NCBI RefSeq assembly: GCF_910592395.1
Contig: NC_088313.1
Location: 14,958,437-15,022,436 of the forward strand
Reading direction: 5' to 3'
DNA length: 64,000 nucleotides
From: Lineus longissimus
Lineage: Eukaryota > Nemertea > Pilidiophora > Heteronemertea > Lineidae
The translations under genes and the position numbers were made by a program. Shown here piece by piece: positions 1-13,711 of the stretch (positions within the stretch are counted from its first letter, which is position 1; each line of letters opens with the position of its first letter). The notes below the pieces were generated by a model. That model was not told where the DNA came from. It ran no database searches and saw only the letters and a list, made by a program, of their open reading frames with translations.

Positions 1-335
1 TTTGGTAATAAAGTTCTACATTTCACCCATCACTTCAGTCTACTGTCTGTGAACGCCATATTGATTTCAGGAAGGAGATTGCCTCTGATAGGGCAAATAT
101 GAACAACAGGTTCCCATATGCAAATTGATATGGAGAGGATATTGGTATTTTAAACAACACTTGAAACAGACACAGTGGCATGGCATTGAATAACTCTCAC
201 AACTGTAGATCCTATGTAATATTAGGTCGCTCAACATTTTAGTGAGGGGGACTTGCTTATACATGTATATTCGAAGACGAAACATTTTCATGTGTGAACT
301 TTTCCGAGTTTGTAGTGTCTCATGTCTGTTTGCAG

Positions 336-1122
336 TGAACCGCGTGAAGTCATTCTGGAGAGGAAGAATGGTACGCTCTCCCCAAAGACACAGAACGCAG
401 AGGTGACGAGTTCGCAGCCTCGTCGACAGCTGCTCGCCGAGGAAGAGAGCATGATCGAGGAAATAAAAGCAGCTTATAAGTCGTCGCTGGAAGTTTCGAT
501 TGAGGGTCCACCCAGAGACCAATCGAGTTGCATGGCTGATCTCGTAAACATTGCTGAACTGAGCGTACGCCGAGTCATCGATATGTCAAAAAAGATCAAA
601 TCATTTAAGTCGTTATCGCAGGCTGATCAGATCAGTCTACTAAAAGGTGGTAGTATAGAGTTGTTGATTCTACGCTCGGTTATCTCCTATGATAAGGACA
701 AACAACAATTTCTCGACGAATCAGACATGGACTCGAACACCATGACGACGGAGCAGTTAAAAAACGCGGAAGGTGGCTTGTTTGAGGATCATATGAAGTT
801 TGTTCGTTCCCTCGCAGTGGACTTAAAAGCAGACGAAACGATGTTGATTTTACTTCTTGTCGTTTCGTTGTTTTCACCGGACAGACCCAACCTTCTGGAC
901 AAGTCTAAGGTGTGCGCTGAGCAGGAGCGTTATTCAATTCTACTCAATCATTACTTGGAATCGAAGCTCCCGTACGGGCAGGCGCGATCAGTGTACCCCA
1001 AACTTCTCATGAAGTTGGTGGATATACGGAACTTGAATGAGGAGCATTCGGCCATCTTGGTGAAGGTGAACCCAGAGGGGATCCAGCCACTGATGATTGA
1101 GCTGCTCGATTTACGAACCTGA
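336..1122 (+). CDS. Nuclear receptor ligand-binding domain, 3'-terminal coding exon (VDR/HR96-like, NR1I/NR1J group)
   Basis: Last exon of a ligand-regulated transcription factor; the DNA-binding domain must lie in exons left of the window. The exon starts after a pyrimidine-rich acceptor ending in AG at 334-335, in phase 2, and is open to a TGA at 1120-1122. After a hydrophilic hinge, the canonical LBD signature is visible: helix 3 to 5 text AELSVRRVIDMSKKIKSF followed by LSQADQISLLKGG, then SLFSPDRP, the motif LVDIRNLNEEHS of helix 10/11 and a C-terminal AF-2 core PLMIELLDL, which fits the coactivator clamp pattern. Spacing and these motifs resemble VDR and arthropod HR96. Family knowledge: these receptors bind as RXR heterodimers or monomers and sense sterols, bile-acid-like compounds or xenobiotics. 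The full LBD in one exon is notable. The upstream ATG at 322 lies inside the intron tract and is not a start. NR identity is firm; the subfamily is an inference. Confidence 0.88.
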
Positions 1123-4100
1123 GGCGGTGGCCCGGGAAAAAACAACTTTTAGCATCTAATTTTCATGTGTTTCCAAATAGTTCCGGTGTCCCATTGATAA
1201 CTTCTATGAAAGATAAATGTTATAAATATTTTACTGCTGATTCGAACGTAGGTATGTGCTATTCTTAATCAGTACGAATGACATGTGATTCCTCTTCGTC
1301 GATTGGTCAATTTCATGCGCTGCTGCGAGGGCAAACGTAACGATACAACAAGTCATTCCAGCGCGCTGTAAGGATCTTGTGAGATTCACTCAGATCGTGG
1401 GAATTATACCAATTACGTCTTTGGTCGCATCCAAATTGAGGACAGGGATTGAACGTACCGACTGATTATGGTAATTCTGCTTTGATTACTGCCATGTATG
1501 TGTGTCGATGTACGACCGGGCGCGAGTTTGGGGTTCCGTTGAAAAACGAGCCATGCGCTAGTGCATTCTGGCACAGTTGCAAGCAGAACTCCGTCTAAGC
1601 ATAGACTAGGTGTGCGATAATTGCTTGTGTAGACTTGACCGCCCCTAATGAACGTCCAGTTTCTTCGTGCCGACAGTATTGGAGAATTGTTTCGGAACGC
1701 AGCGACCGTCTTCGTGACGAGGCCACGCTGCGTGGCCAGACTTCAGGATCGAGGTGTATATTTGATGCCTCCTTATGAATCATTAAACCATCAAACCGAC
1801 TGTACCAACTTATCTTCGGGGATAATATGAAACCAAAGCAAGTGAACTGTGATTGTACGTTGCCAGGTAGTTTTCTTCACCTTTTGTGTCAAGTCTGAGC
1901 CCTGCTTGTTTTTTCATCTCAAGTGTGTTTTTGTGCGAAACTTTTAGTTCATTAGATTCTCTCAATGAGTCTTGGCTGCATCGCTGTTTTTGGCTTCGGC
2001 ATGCTTGAATTTGAGTCTGAAAGTTTGTGGGTGTCGATGATAAAACCAATACAATATGATAATTGTATAAAGAACTGGTAAGAAAATTTATCACAAAACT
2101 TTAAAACCTCTAAGTCTTGTCAACTTTTGATATACGACGAATAATCGTATTTCGATCATAAGGATCTCATCAGATTCAGTTACAAGGAAGAATTTGACGC
2201 TGAGATGAGCAGGGGGGAGTTCCCATCATGCACTTGGTGAAGAAAACTCTGCGACGTCTCAACTTGTGGTCTGAAAATGGCGTGCATCGCATCAGACTCT
2301 TTGGTGATTGGTCAGAAAAAAAACTTTGCTGAGTATCGCGTCCAGACGTTTATTTACCGTTGTTTCCACGGTGTGCTTATTAGGACTAATCGTTTCTATT
2401 CACTCATTTAATCATATCTTACGGAATATCATAGTTTATTCAGTTGTCACTCATGATGGCTTGTCCGTCTGATAACAGAAGTCGGGGAGTGGTTTCCTTT
2501 TCAAATCAGGCATCATATTGCCGCGGTTTTGGACGTTTTAAGTAACTAAATTGGCGGAAGGTTAGCATGAGTGGCATAGGCATTGAAAAAACAAAAATAG
2601 GGTAAACAGTTTTGGAATTTAACTTAAATTGAGTGTGCATTTGCATCTCTTGGCCTTGTGTCAGTTTGGGAGTGTGTTTCCCGATTATATTAAACTGGCC
2701 TTTGGCGCTTCTGTATATTTTGGCGCAGTGGTGTCTAAATCTAACTGTTGTCCTATGTATCCATTTACGGTAGTCCACGAGTGTTTGGCAATCATTGGAG
2801 TTTCTGTTTTAGAGCGTACCTGTGTATTAATTGTGCAAGCCTCGGAGAGTGCAGGGATAGATTGGTGTCATTCATTTGAATCGGTAGCCTTGATCGTTTT
2901 GGTTGCGCACGAATGAAAATATCATCGGGCCAGTAGAAGCCAGCTGAACAGTTCAAATCATTTGAAGTTGCTAGGCCCATGAAGTTATAACGTGGTATAG
3001 TTCACTGTATATAACTGGGCCAATGTCAAAACACTCCCCCCTATGCCGGAAACTACGGCAGCGTTTCCCGTGCGAACATGTTGCGTTATGATGCGTTCAA
3101 ATGTGAATGTTGACCCTTGCTGGGTGAAGATGGCATGTGCGTGAACTTTTCCATTCTTGGTTTTTGTAACTTTGAAACAGAGTTTAGACTGTACAGCAGG
3201 TTTTTGGCCGGTCTCAATTCATAACGTCATTATGCACAGAGAATCTGCACAAAATCATTGTCACAAAAATATTTTGACGGCAAATGCCGCATCGTCATAG
3301 AAACTTGGCAGCGTCTGCATAACATGTAATATTCGTCATAAAATTATCAATTCAATACTTAAATACTGCCATTTGCAGCATATCGCTGTTTTTGAAACAA
3401 AACCATATGATAGGTCATCACACTGAAGTAAATCATACGAACAATATTTGTGTTGTGTCTCCGAGGTTTGTGTTCATTGTGCCATCTTTTGAAATCGACT
3501 GGAATTATCTCAAGGAACTGCTATGTACATCTATAACCTTTGTACCTCTAAGTGTATGAAAGTGATACCCAGCGATGAGACCATGAGCAACTTTTGATGA
3601 GGACGATTCATTTTGTATATTCTCACTGTCTTTGAAGGACAATGTACATGTATTGTCACCCCAATGACAATGCTACTCAAAGTGGTGTCACTCTCTGAGT
3701 TTGATAGAACCATACTCATGAAGCATAATATCAACACATTTCTGTGTCATGGACAAATTCGAGTCAATTTATGATCCAAAAGCTGCCCTTGGCCCTGTCC
3801 GGGTTAAAAAAATCCGTCATCGGTTTTATAAAGACTAGTGTATATTGCAGTGTAATCTTGTGTTATGTTGGTCTTTGGCTGATGTAGGGTTCTAAAGATG
3901 TTGTACTATGTTACATCTCGGGTCAAGTTTGGAGCGCTAGTTGACGCTGTGGTATGTGTACAGGGTGGCCCGATACAAATGTCTCCAAACTAATGAATAA
4001 AGTATTACAAAAGGAGACTTTATGAGACTGGCCTGTAATGTACATTGGCATGCAAAGGCCTTGATCAGAGATGTAGTTGAGCATATATACATTATTATCC

Positions 4101-5863
4101 AGCATAAGCTTAGCACCCTGCCTATGTGAGTGTTAGATGTTCTGTAAACGAGTTACTTTTGCCAAATTATTGGCAGCAAGGGGTACATGTGCTACAGATT
4201 GATATTGGGTACTTAAATGACAAAAGAATACAACTCCTCAAACTGAAAAACTTTTCTGAATCATGCACTTTCGATTCTTAACCAAGGTGAAAAAATTTGG
4301 CTTCGACAGTTTTGGTAATATTGAAATATTTTCCGCTAATAGCTTATTTCTGGCAGTGTTTGAGATGCTGCGGGAAATCATGATTAGTGTCAGGTCGGTG
4401 ATTTCAGCTTTTTACTTGATATGGCCTGTCATGAGTTAAAAAGTTTGGGACGATTTAAAGAGTTTTGGTTGCAAATCAATTATAACAAAAGAGTGTCTGT
4501 CCTGAGCACTTTTTGAAAGAATTTGGAAAAAGTATGTTATAGTTTTTTCGAAATTTTGCCACAAAACTTTACATTTAGATTAGTGAGGATAACAGATCAG
4601 GGTCTGTTCGGCAAATTTTGTAAAAAGCTGAAATAATTCTGCCACTTGGATGAATGTGGAAATCGGTGATGAAATTATGCAGGGTATAGTGCAAAAATTG
4701 GATGCTCAAGCTTTGGGAGTTATCTCAACTTCTTTTCAATCATAACATTTTGGCAACTTGGTTCCATTTCATATTGCATAACACTCTGTCAACTGTCTGA
4801 CAGAGGCTAAAATGTAAACTTTTTCCACTGATGAGAAAACTTTTGTTAAATACTTTAATTTTCACTATCACTCTATATAGCTTTATGTGTTTAGTTCAGA
4901 TCGGCCAAACAAGAAAATTATTTTTTTGAGAAAATCGTAATTTTTATCAGGGTAATAATTGTATCAATAATGCTTTTGTTTGTAATTTTGAATGTCAAAT
5001 TGTAATTCTTTTTTCGACACCAATGCCGGGCATTAAAATGAATCCATAAAGTGCAGTCACGGAGTGGGGATCACTAATGATGTCATGATTTTTTCCAGGT
5101 TTCGAATTTTAGAGATTTCAGAAAAAACCGCCACAATAATCATGCGCATGCAATTTTATTCATTATATTTTTGTATTTTGAAATGATAGTTTTGAAATCA
5201 TTGATTTCTTCAGGCTAATTATTTTTTGGCAATACATGTAACTAGGGTTGTAGGTTAATGACTGCATTTTATCATTCATTTGTAAAAACATGTTGCATCT
5301 TTTGCATGAATTAAAAATCTTTAGTCTGTAATTTTGCCAGTCGTTTCAAAATCTGTTCCAGTACCAAAAGTTAAGTTTGCATCAGTTGTAATTTCCTTAT
5401 AGTCTAAAAAAACCAAATGTGTATAATAAGTTTGAGAATTGGTCAAGGTCATGTCATGTCTGTTACATTTTCGACAACAGTAATTGTGAATTTTATTTCA
5501 AATTAACAAGCTTTGAGTATAAAGAAAGCGACAATGAACATTTTGGTTATCACGTTATTTACAAACCAAGCCTTTTGGCGGTAATTTTCTCCGAAGTTTT
5601 AGAGAAAAAAATTTGTCGAATATTATTGTATCTATGACCCTGGCACATTTGAATGCCTGAAAAACCTTATTTTGATTGGACATTTTGTCACACCAGATGT
5701 ATCACCCCATTTCGAACTTACTTCTATAGGTCAGTAGAGAAACGTCTGAAATCTCGACAATGCATTAGGTTTGCCTTTCGTCTTGTAAACAGAGTTCCAA
5801 CTGCAGGCTGGTTGAATTTTGTTGTCCTTTTTAATTAGTATTTCCTCTCTTTTTCATTTAGAG
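1123..5863. other. 3' UTR of the nuclear receptor, then intergenic DNA
   Basis: No convincing coding exon on either strand; all open frames are short and lack protein-like composition. The receptor mRNA probably ends in this stretch. The first canonical AATAAA that I see after the stop is at 3996-4001; a later one lies at 6273-6278. Which one is used cannot be told from sequence. The DNA is AT-rich with many T and A runs. Confidence 0.5.
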
Positions 5864-6064
5864 AAGTGGAGAAAGTTCTGTTCTGTCCCAAGTCTGATTC
5901 GAGTCAAAAACCTACCTCAATTTTCCTCAAACTTCAATTTTTTTCACTGGATGTTGATTAGGTGTGGACTGACTCGATGATGACTGGAAGTTGAAGTACG
6001 AGGAAAATTGAGTCAGGTTTTTGATTGAATCTGACTTGTGCCAGAACAGAACTTTCTCAACTAC
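5864..6064. repeat. Fold-back element with about 75-bp inverted arms
   Basis: The left arm (about 5864-5938) reads as the imperfect reverse complement of the right arm (about 5990-6064). Both share GAAAGTTCTGTTCTG, the ATTCGAGTCAAAAACC-type block and CTCAATTTTCCTC or their complements. The loop is about 50 bp. The layout is that of a MITE or fold-back transposon. No transposase frame and no clear target duplication were seen. Confidence 0.7.
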
Positions 6065-7342
6065 TAGTAATTGAGTTATGCTATCTTTTAATGCTACTGG
6101 TATTTCACCTCGTAGATCAAGTGTCCAAAGCAAGGAAAGCCCCTGCAGAAAAAGTACCAGGGCACATCCCCCTCGGTGTTATTTTCATTTTACTTTGGCC
6201 CTTTCTTTAAATACGCTTCCACCTCCTCTGCTTTTGAAGGGTACATCACGTCTGCATGTTCAGTAGGTTCTAAATAAAGGCAATGTCACTCTTGCATGCA
6301 TCAAATTCTTTTAAAAAAGTAAGAAGAAAAAAGTGTGAGGTCCAGAAACGTCCATAACAAAGGTGCAAGACATATGCAATCTTGAGCAAACCACATGTGA
6401 ACTTCGAACATTTTTAAGACTCACCCTTTTGAAATTGAAAGTGTGAGATCAAGAAATTTGCAGAATATTAAAAGCGCATTTTGTGGAAACTAAATTTTTT
6501 GATGTACACAACTCGCCAGTTTGATTTTTAGAACCTGCTGAACTGTCCATCCAACACCTGCTTCCACCAAATGAAAGGTACAAGGTATATGTAGCAATGG
6601 CATATCACATTCTCCCTCGAAGTCACATAGAAATAGCTTCACGTTTGTAGAGAGCTTTTAGACTGCAATCACTTTTCAGGAAGGGTGCATGCAATTGCCC
6701 CTTCCCTAATCCCAATGTTTATGAAGAACGATTTTGATGCAAGATATATAGGGAAATCATGATAGTACTACAAAGCAAAAAAGAAATACCCACAAATCAG
6801 TATTTTCTCATGACGTGGCTAAACAATGTATGTAGAAGGCACTTTTCAATATTGCCTTCTCAAGCCCCCAACAGACATTGAATCTTATAAGTTAGAGATT
6901 AAAAAGTCCCCCTTTGAAGCAGTTCAGAATTTTCCAAATTGCAAACATTTTGGTTGAAGCTAAAGTTCAAATTCGAGAGATGTCATTTGGAATTTTCAAA
7001 GCAAACTCTCACTCTTTTGAGAGTTTATGCACTGTTCAAACATATACCTGTTTTGAACTCGGTTCAAAACCTGATAACATACGCCAATGGATACCTTCAA
7101 ATTTGGTCTGTTCTGTGTTCTAGTTTCTGTTCGGTGTGTCCTACACAGTGATGTAACCCAAAATGAGCCCTGTATATTATAACTACAGTTCATTCTTCTG
7201 ACCCCTTTCGAAATTTCGACAGATTTCGACCGATTTCGACTGAGCACACTTGCCTTAGAGCTTAGAGAAAATTGTAGTACTTTTTGTTGTTTGTCGGTAA
7301 ACCAATTCAAAGACTCTTACACAGTGAGAACAATGCAATTAT
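6065..7342. other. Intergenic, no gene seen
   Basis: No supported exon. It holds an AATAAA at 6273-6278 and a tiny run of TTTCGAC-type units at about 7206-7242. Confidence 0.4.
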
Positions 7343-7613
7343 GCCCATGTCCAACAAGGAATCCAGCCAAGAAGTGCATTGCAGAGAAGCAATTTTAATT
7401 GCTGCAACTTGCAGTTTTATTGCATGCGACTAAAATCACTTGTTTGTAGTGGTCATCACAGTCGCCTGCAGTAAAAATTGGTGATTGTAGCTACCTGCAA
7501 TTACTATCAAACCCAGCGATTACTAGTTTTACCTGCAGATATGAGAAGTTTTTTTCGCACAGCGCAGTGATTATAGTCGTTTGTCAGAGCAATTTAAATC
7601 TCTTGTTGGCATG
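7343..7613. repeat. Probable fold-back element
   Basis: The ends are related as inverted repeats: CCATGTCCAACAAG near the left and its near complement CTTGTTGGCATGG near the right. A second internal pair (GCGACTAAAATCACTT against AGTGATTATAGTCG) also inverts. Size is about 270 bp. It looks like a small non-autonomous element, but the arms are degraded. Confidence 0.5.
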
Positions 7614-10600
7614 GTACATTTGTCATTGGTCATTAAAAGATTAGTCTCATTTAGGGTTGGTCTGGCGACGTCTCTTCTTGTTTTAGCAATTTCAGTTTCA
7701 TTTCTTGCTCTTCTTTTTGCAGCTGTGTTTTCACAGTCTATTTTAGTTGTTTTATTTTAAAACATGTTTAATCTTTAACCAGCCTGTTATCTTTAGAAAA
7801 CTTGACGAAGTGTTGCAGGATAAGGTTTGAAGACTTTCTCTGAAAACTTTTTATTTTCACATTGTTTTGGAGCAAGATCAATGGCCGAAATGAGATACAT
7901 TTACTAGATCCTATCGACAATTATTTTATTGCCAGAATGTTACTAAATTTATAAAGTTCTCGGTGTCCATGTACAATGAATAAAAACCTGCAAATTATTG
8001 TTTTTTACAGACATGTGGTTAACTTGTTGGCTAATGAATCATTTTCATCTTTCAAAACCAAAGAAACAGAATGTGCAATAATTCGTTGAAAGCAAAAAGT
8101 AAAACATGGCTAGCTTAATCTTGCTGCAATCGGTATTCTTCAGAGCCTTCTACCATTATAAATTGAATCGAATTTTGAATGAAAAGAATCATTCATTAAA
8201 ATGTACTTCCTCCGAGTGCCCTTGACCTTTGAAACAGTTCTTGTAAAGTATGTCCCAAAAGAGCTGTTTGCACTGCACCTATCCTTTCAGTATCATTCAG
8301 TTATCTTGCCACGAAACGAGTATTAAAAACGTCCCCAATTTTGTATATGTTTTAAGTGTTCGAATGGAAATAATAACTTTTGGTGCTTGCTAGTTAGTCG
8401 ATTATGCATTGGTAAGCTATTTTATGTTTCATGGACATGTGGGATGCACTTCCCTTTCATGTTAATGATGGTTCATACCAAACCTGTAACTTTTCCCTTT
8501 TGACACCACAATTTCGAATGTATAATATTTTGGGTAAAATAGATTTAAAATTGGTTAGAGCCACTTCCAGAGAAACGATAAATAGCTAAAATCAATTTCA
8601 GATCATGTGTGACACTCAAAAAATGTTGAAGTTCAGACAAGTTCAGACAGAAGTAAATAATGTTTCACTCCATTGACTGAAAGTTATTTTTGAGGTGGTC
8701 CCCTAAAAGTGTCCCAGTTTCACATCATTCGTTTCATAGGAATTCTTACCAAAAGTAAAACTTTATTTTTATCTGTTTGTATTACTTATCGTTCTGTAGA
8801 GCATACCAGTTGTATTGGTAGCTTTTTGCTAGTAGCCTTGTGCTAATGAATCAATATCGTTTAAGGTATTCAGGTTTGGAAAATATTTAGTAAACTGTGA
8901 CATTATTGAAAAGCTATAACATTTTCCACGAAACTGATTATGTTTGTTCTGTTATTAGGAAACTGAGCTTTCTGTGCATGGAAGAATCAGGCTAAACAGG
9001 GTATCTCAAAAAAAAGTTGTGTTATTTCTGTCATGAGATAAGTTCATGGGTTTCATTGTTGCACATGAGGTTGGCAGAAAATAGGATTTTGGGACTGCAT
9101 ACGAGTGTTTAAGATTTTGATATTTTGACTTATCAAGACATGTTTATTATCAGCTACCAAGTTATTTGCGATGCTATCTCAACTTGCCTACAAATACAGC
9201 ACTAAGATTAGCCTAGGACGATCCCGGCTCCCTCTGGTTAGTATCCGTAATATTCAAGGAGTGTACGGGACTTCTTGCAATGTCGAAGAGTTGCGGGATC
9301 AAGAAAACTTTTGATTGGCATATGGGGCAAAGGGAGGCGTTGGGGCGGGGAAATTTGGACGCTGTTTCATTTGGTGGTTACGACCTCTCCTTGTTTGTTT
9401 AGATTCCGTCCTCGTCCTGAAGGGGAATCTCTTCAAACGTGTTAAGATCAATATGAGATGTCACCTCCTTGTCTGATGGCGGCCGGTGTCTTGACGTCAT
9501 GGCCGACTTGACGTCCCTGTCCATAACATATCTTAGCGCAGTATCTGTTGGCAAGTTCTATCTTCATCCTCTGTTGGCACAGATTATGGTTGTAGTATCG
9601 TTGTGTCGTTGGCTTCTAGAGATTGCCTATGAGTGAGTTATTATACTTTATACATCACCCTTTTATAGGCTGAGACGCTCATCTATTCATTTTACCGCAA
9701 ATCCCTTCATGATCACTCAATGAAAATGATATTGGACAGTGCACAATAAGTCTTGATTAAACTTAAACAGGTAACAAAATAGCTACTTTTTGGCAGATTT
9801 TATTGTTCAGGTCTTGAGCCCACTTTTCATAGAAAATTGCGGCTAAGTATTGGAGATATCGGATATCATGAAAGAGAAACATTTCCTTGTAAAAGTTTTA
9901 AAGAGCAGTTCCAGTATTTTATAGACAATTCATATACAGTCTCATTTTAATTTTCTTCAAAAGGATTATGGAATAATTATGTCCTCAGTCCACTAAGGGT
10001 TTTATTGTCACATCCCCTGTTTTCTGAATGGAGTCTTCCAAACCATTAATTAGAAGTGTCTATTCGGGGAAATGGGGGGTGGTGAAAAGTTTAATCCAGT
10101 TAAACTAACTATCTTGACTTTGGTGTCAGATTATGGGTAAATACATGTAAATATATATATGTAGTTTTTTGTACATAGAGCTATTTCGACGTTGGTCCGT
10201 CGAATCATACAGTCAGTATCAGTTACAACAGAATATAACATAAAAATTACTCAACACTTTTCAAGTATTCTTTAATATTGCAAAATATCCTGTCCCTAGT
10301 TATGAGAAATTCTTTGGCTTAATATTCTTTAGGGCATTGAGCGAATTAAAAAAAAGTTAACGACAGTTCGTGGTGAAATCCTTTGATGAAAATGTAATTT
10401 GTCGCGGCATTTAATTGCTTTAGATGTTGCGCCAAATCACAGGTGATTAATCTGCCTCACTGAAACTGAAAAGGTACCATTACAATAGTTTATCTCAACC
10501 TGGGTTTAGTTATTGTATCTGTGCACTATGTACTATGATTCTACAGCTATTGTGACTGAAGTAAGGTTGAAATAAGCTGTAGAGATGTTTTCAACTAAAA

Positions 10601-12030
10601 CTACAGGGTGTGTCTTAAAAATCGCTTACAAATTAGAGTCTTTGTAATGAGACAGTGGAAGAGGGTTTGCACAATCTGCATGGTGTTGTATTGTGCTTTA
10701 TGTTCACACACATAATTAGGCCCGTCAGTGTCATGGAATATTCTGAAGAATTTCTTGGTGAAAGCAATGAGCAGATTTCCAAAAGCTGCCTATATTGTTG
10801 CCAATTTTAACCCTCAGCTCACAGTCATTGTATTCTTTTGATTCACCCTGTAGTTTCGGAGAAGTGGATGGTCTTCACCCTTGTTTGATTAGGATAGTTG
10901 TACATTATGCACTGAGTAATGTAGAGGTGTCCTGGTTCTATTAAGGGTGGCACTACTGACGATGGTGTCACTATAGAATATTATCAATGTAGTGTTGCCA
11001 ATCATTACATTTTATTAAAAGTTTCATTAAAATTCAGACAAATTGTTATGGAACATTGTTGTTGTCTTCTTTTTATGCCTTGATTTTGATCGAAAAATAA
11101 CTGCAAAATGCGTCACCCCATATGGATCCTCAATGGACCAACATGAGAATTGTTAACCAGCTGGATGAGTCACTCGCAACCCTGGCACTTGTCTCCTGCA
11201 CCTACAGCAGTCTTTACACCAACTTTGATATCAAGAGGCGGAGTATATTTAAAACCGCTGATTACATCAGGATGTCTTGACACAGACTTTCTGATTTGGA
11301 TGAGTCCATATAGTCATCTGAAATATTTAACCAATTGAAGGAGATGAAACACCTTTCATAAGGATTATTGTAGAAAAAGTGAAAATTACGAAAGATTCGA
11401 TAAACATCAGCTGGACGAGAAAAGAGAAGCGTTGATAATTTATAACCAGCTGGAGGAGTGAAAAATACTACATGTAGTTAGTTTATGAGGAACAACCGTC
11501 ATAGGCATTGTCTTCCAGATCATGACGGGCAGTATGATTAGGTCTATGCATCCACATTCCTGAATTTGGGATCGTTCCCAAAAAGTCCTTAGGTCTACTT
11601 TTTGGACAATTTTGAGGTGCATATATTTAAAACCACTGGTTATGTCAGGATGGAATCAATGTTAACCCTTGATGGGACGAGATGATTGGCCAATTCAAAA
11701 ACAGTTCAAATGAGTAGGTTATAAAACCATGAGTATGGGGTCCCGGACCGAAATAATAACTAATAACTACATGTCATGACAATTATTTCCAGTTTGGATT
11801 TGTTCCTCTTGACAACAACGAAAATGGTCAAGAATTGCTACTCCGGGTGTATTTCCTGCAAAAAGAAACGGCGAGCACAACAGGCTGTCACACCCTTCTA
11901 TACCGCCATTTACTCTTCCAGCTGGTTATTTGTTCTTATCGCCATCTCGCGGCGATCAGCGAGACTGCACTAATTGACAGCTCGAACACTTGCCCGCTCT
12001 ATGGCGATTTTCTGCTTCAGTGCTCTATTG
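7614..12030. other. Intergenic, no gene seen; one CRE palindrome
   Basis: No coding exon supported on either strand. The composition becomes locally more GC-rich at about 9220-9560, where a perfect CRE palindrome TGACGTCA lies at 9492-9499. This patch could be regulatory, but no transcript structure could be attached to it. Confidence 0.35.
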
Positions 12031-12034
12031 TTCT

Positions 12035-12113
12035 CCAATCAGTTCGGCAAAAATGGAAAATATAACAATAGGGATCATCGATGACCATTGTTCGGTGTGT
12101 GTTCTAAGTTTCG
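12035..12113 (+). promoter_or_regulatory. Candidate promoter and noncoding first exon of the whirlin-like gene
   Basis: A CCAAT box (12035-12039) precedes an AT-rich TATA-like stretch (AAAATATAAC, about 12057-12066), and a strong 5' splice site TTTCG|GTGAGT sits with the exon edge at 12113. No ATG-led coding frame links to it. The next good plus-strand acceptor before the whirlin start is at 16398, so a 5' UTR exon spliced to 16399 would fit. This is inference; a 5' RACE product joining 12113 to 16399 would prove it. Confidence 0.3.
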
Positions 12114-13711
12114 GTGAGTAATTCACATTTAAATTTTCATGTCAATTAGTGTCACACGCGCGAGCTATCTACGCTGCGTAAAATGTACTATGTATCCCGT
12201 CCCCTTGAGTTGAGTTGACCTGGGGCGAGATGTAAATGGGGGCCGTCTCCACAAAGCGATGAGGGTTGACTTAAAAATGGGATTTTGATATTTAGCTTGA
12301 ATACCTGATAAAGTTTAGCATGGTAAATCAAAATACTGCCTTTTGTAGTGTGCTGTTTGGTACGCACTATTCTACTTGTCAATAACAGTTCAGGGGCCAT
12401 ATCACACTTTTTGGGATCGGTGGGGCGGGGTGGGGGGGAAGGAGAACACTTTCTGCCCCAAATCGGCATGCCAAACATGTTTTTGGAGATGTCTGGGTTG
12501 CAGTAACCCTCCATCTTCCGGTAATGAAGTCCTGAAGTCATGTTGGCTCAAGTTCAAGGGGCCATCTCAAAAGATAGCAACACCTTAAAACCAGTAAAAG
12601 GTCTAGCGTGCACCTTGATTATTGAAAAAGAAAACTGAAAAATGTCAGGGCTGGCCCCAAATTCTGGGGGTCCATAATCGTCAAAATAAAAATAATTCAG
12701 TTTTTGACCCTCCTGAAGTGTTTTCTGGAGGTTGAAATGGATGAATCAGCCTCAGACATAATGCCCCCCAAAATATTGGGGGGAGGGCAAAAAGAGAAAT
12801 TTTGGGTGAAAGACTGATGATGTTATTAAGGGCGAACGCAATGAAATGTCGATAAAATATGTCCAAATGATGAAAAAAGCAGGGTGTGTGTGTCCAAAAT
12901 GGTGTAATTGAGAGGCCTGAATGTACCTCCTATCAGAAATAAAAGTAATTAAGGAGCAAATCCCTTTCCTATAAATCATCTTTAAAGGGACAACTTGGGC
13001 ATGGGATTCACCTGGCCAGGAGGATAATGTGCCAACTTGACATGATGTGCCGCCACTGGTACATGTATTACCCATAATAATCCACCCATGATTGTTTTGA
13101 TGTCGTGTGACACGGAAGTTTGTTCCCCCTTCGGGTAAAATCAACCAAGATCTCCATAATACGCCACCTATAGAACTGCAAAACAATAAGGGCTGCATCA
13201 TTTAGGTCTGACAGTTTGATTGTTGACTAATTATGCCTCGCCTAGTATCATAACTTTCTTAATTTTCCTCGAAATACCTGTAAACTTGGTTGGGTTTCTT
13301 TTGAAAAAGGTCCGTCCCTAGCAACTTCTGGAGGCCTATATTCTTGTGAAAACTGTGATAAACAGCCAATTATGGTACTGGTATGGTAGGGAACTTAATA
13401 TTCCCCTATATTGGAGTGCCTCCTGTAGATGTACAGTAGTACAGGCATGGGCCTATGTTTACAAACGCAAGTATTTGCAAGGGCCTATTTGCAAAAGGAT
13501 CTATCAGCTATCGTGTACAATTCATGAACGGGCATTGGAGTTAAAGGCCTGCTGTTCACAACATTTTGTGTTCTTTTACATGAATTTTTTTATTGAAGAC
13601 TTGAAATTTCTGATTGGAGGTAGGTGTATTTCTCAATTCTCATTGTAAGTACATGAAGTAAGCTTCTGTCATCTTCATACAAGAAGACTTATAACATCTC
13701 TAATAAAAAAT
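12114..13711. other. Non-coding stretch, possible first intron
   Basis: Short open frames on both strands (the longest on minus at 12752-13201) have no recognisable domain and no splice partners. Several G-rich tracts occur near 12420. Nothing else seen. Confidence 0.35.

Noticed and set aside
322-335. ATG at 322 as start of the nuclear receptor frame
   Set aside because: It lies in the polypyrimidine tract of the acceptor ending at 335; the frame is the last exon of a longer gene.
12752-13201. 149-codon minus-strand frame
   Set aside because: Runs through T-rich and low-complexity sequence, no domain.
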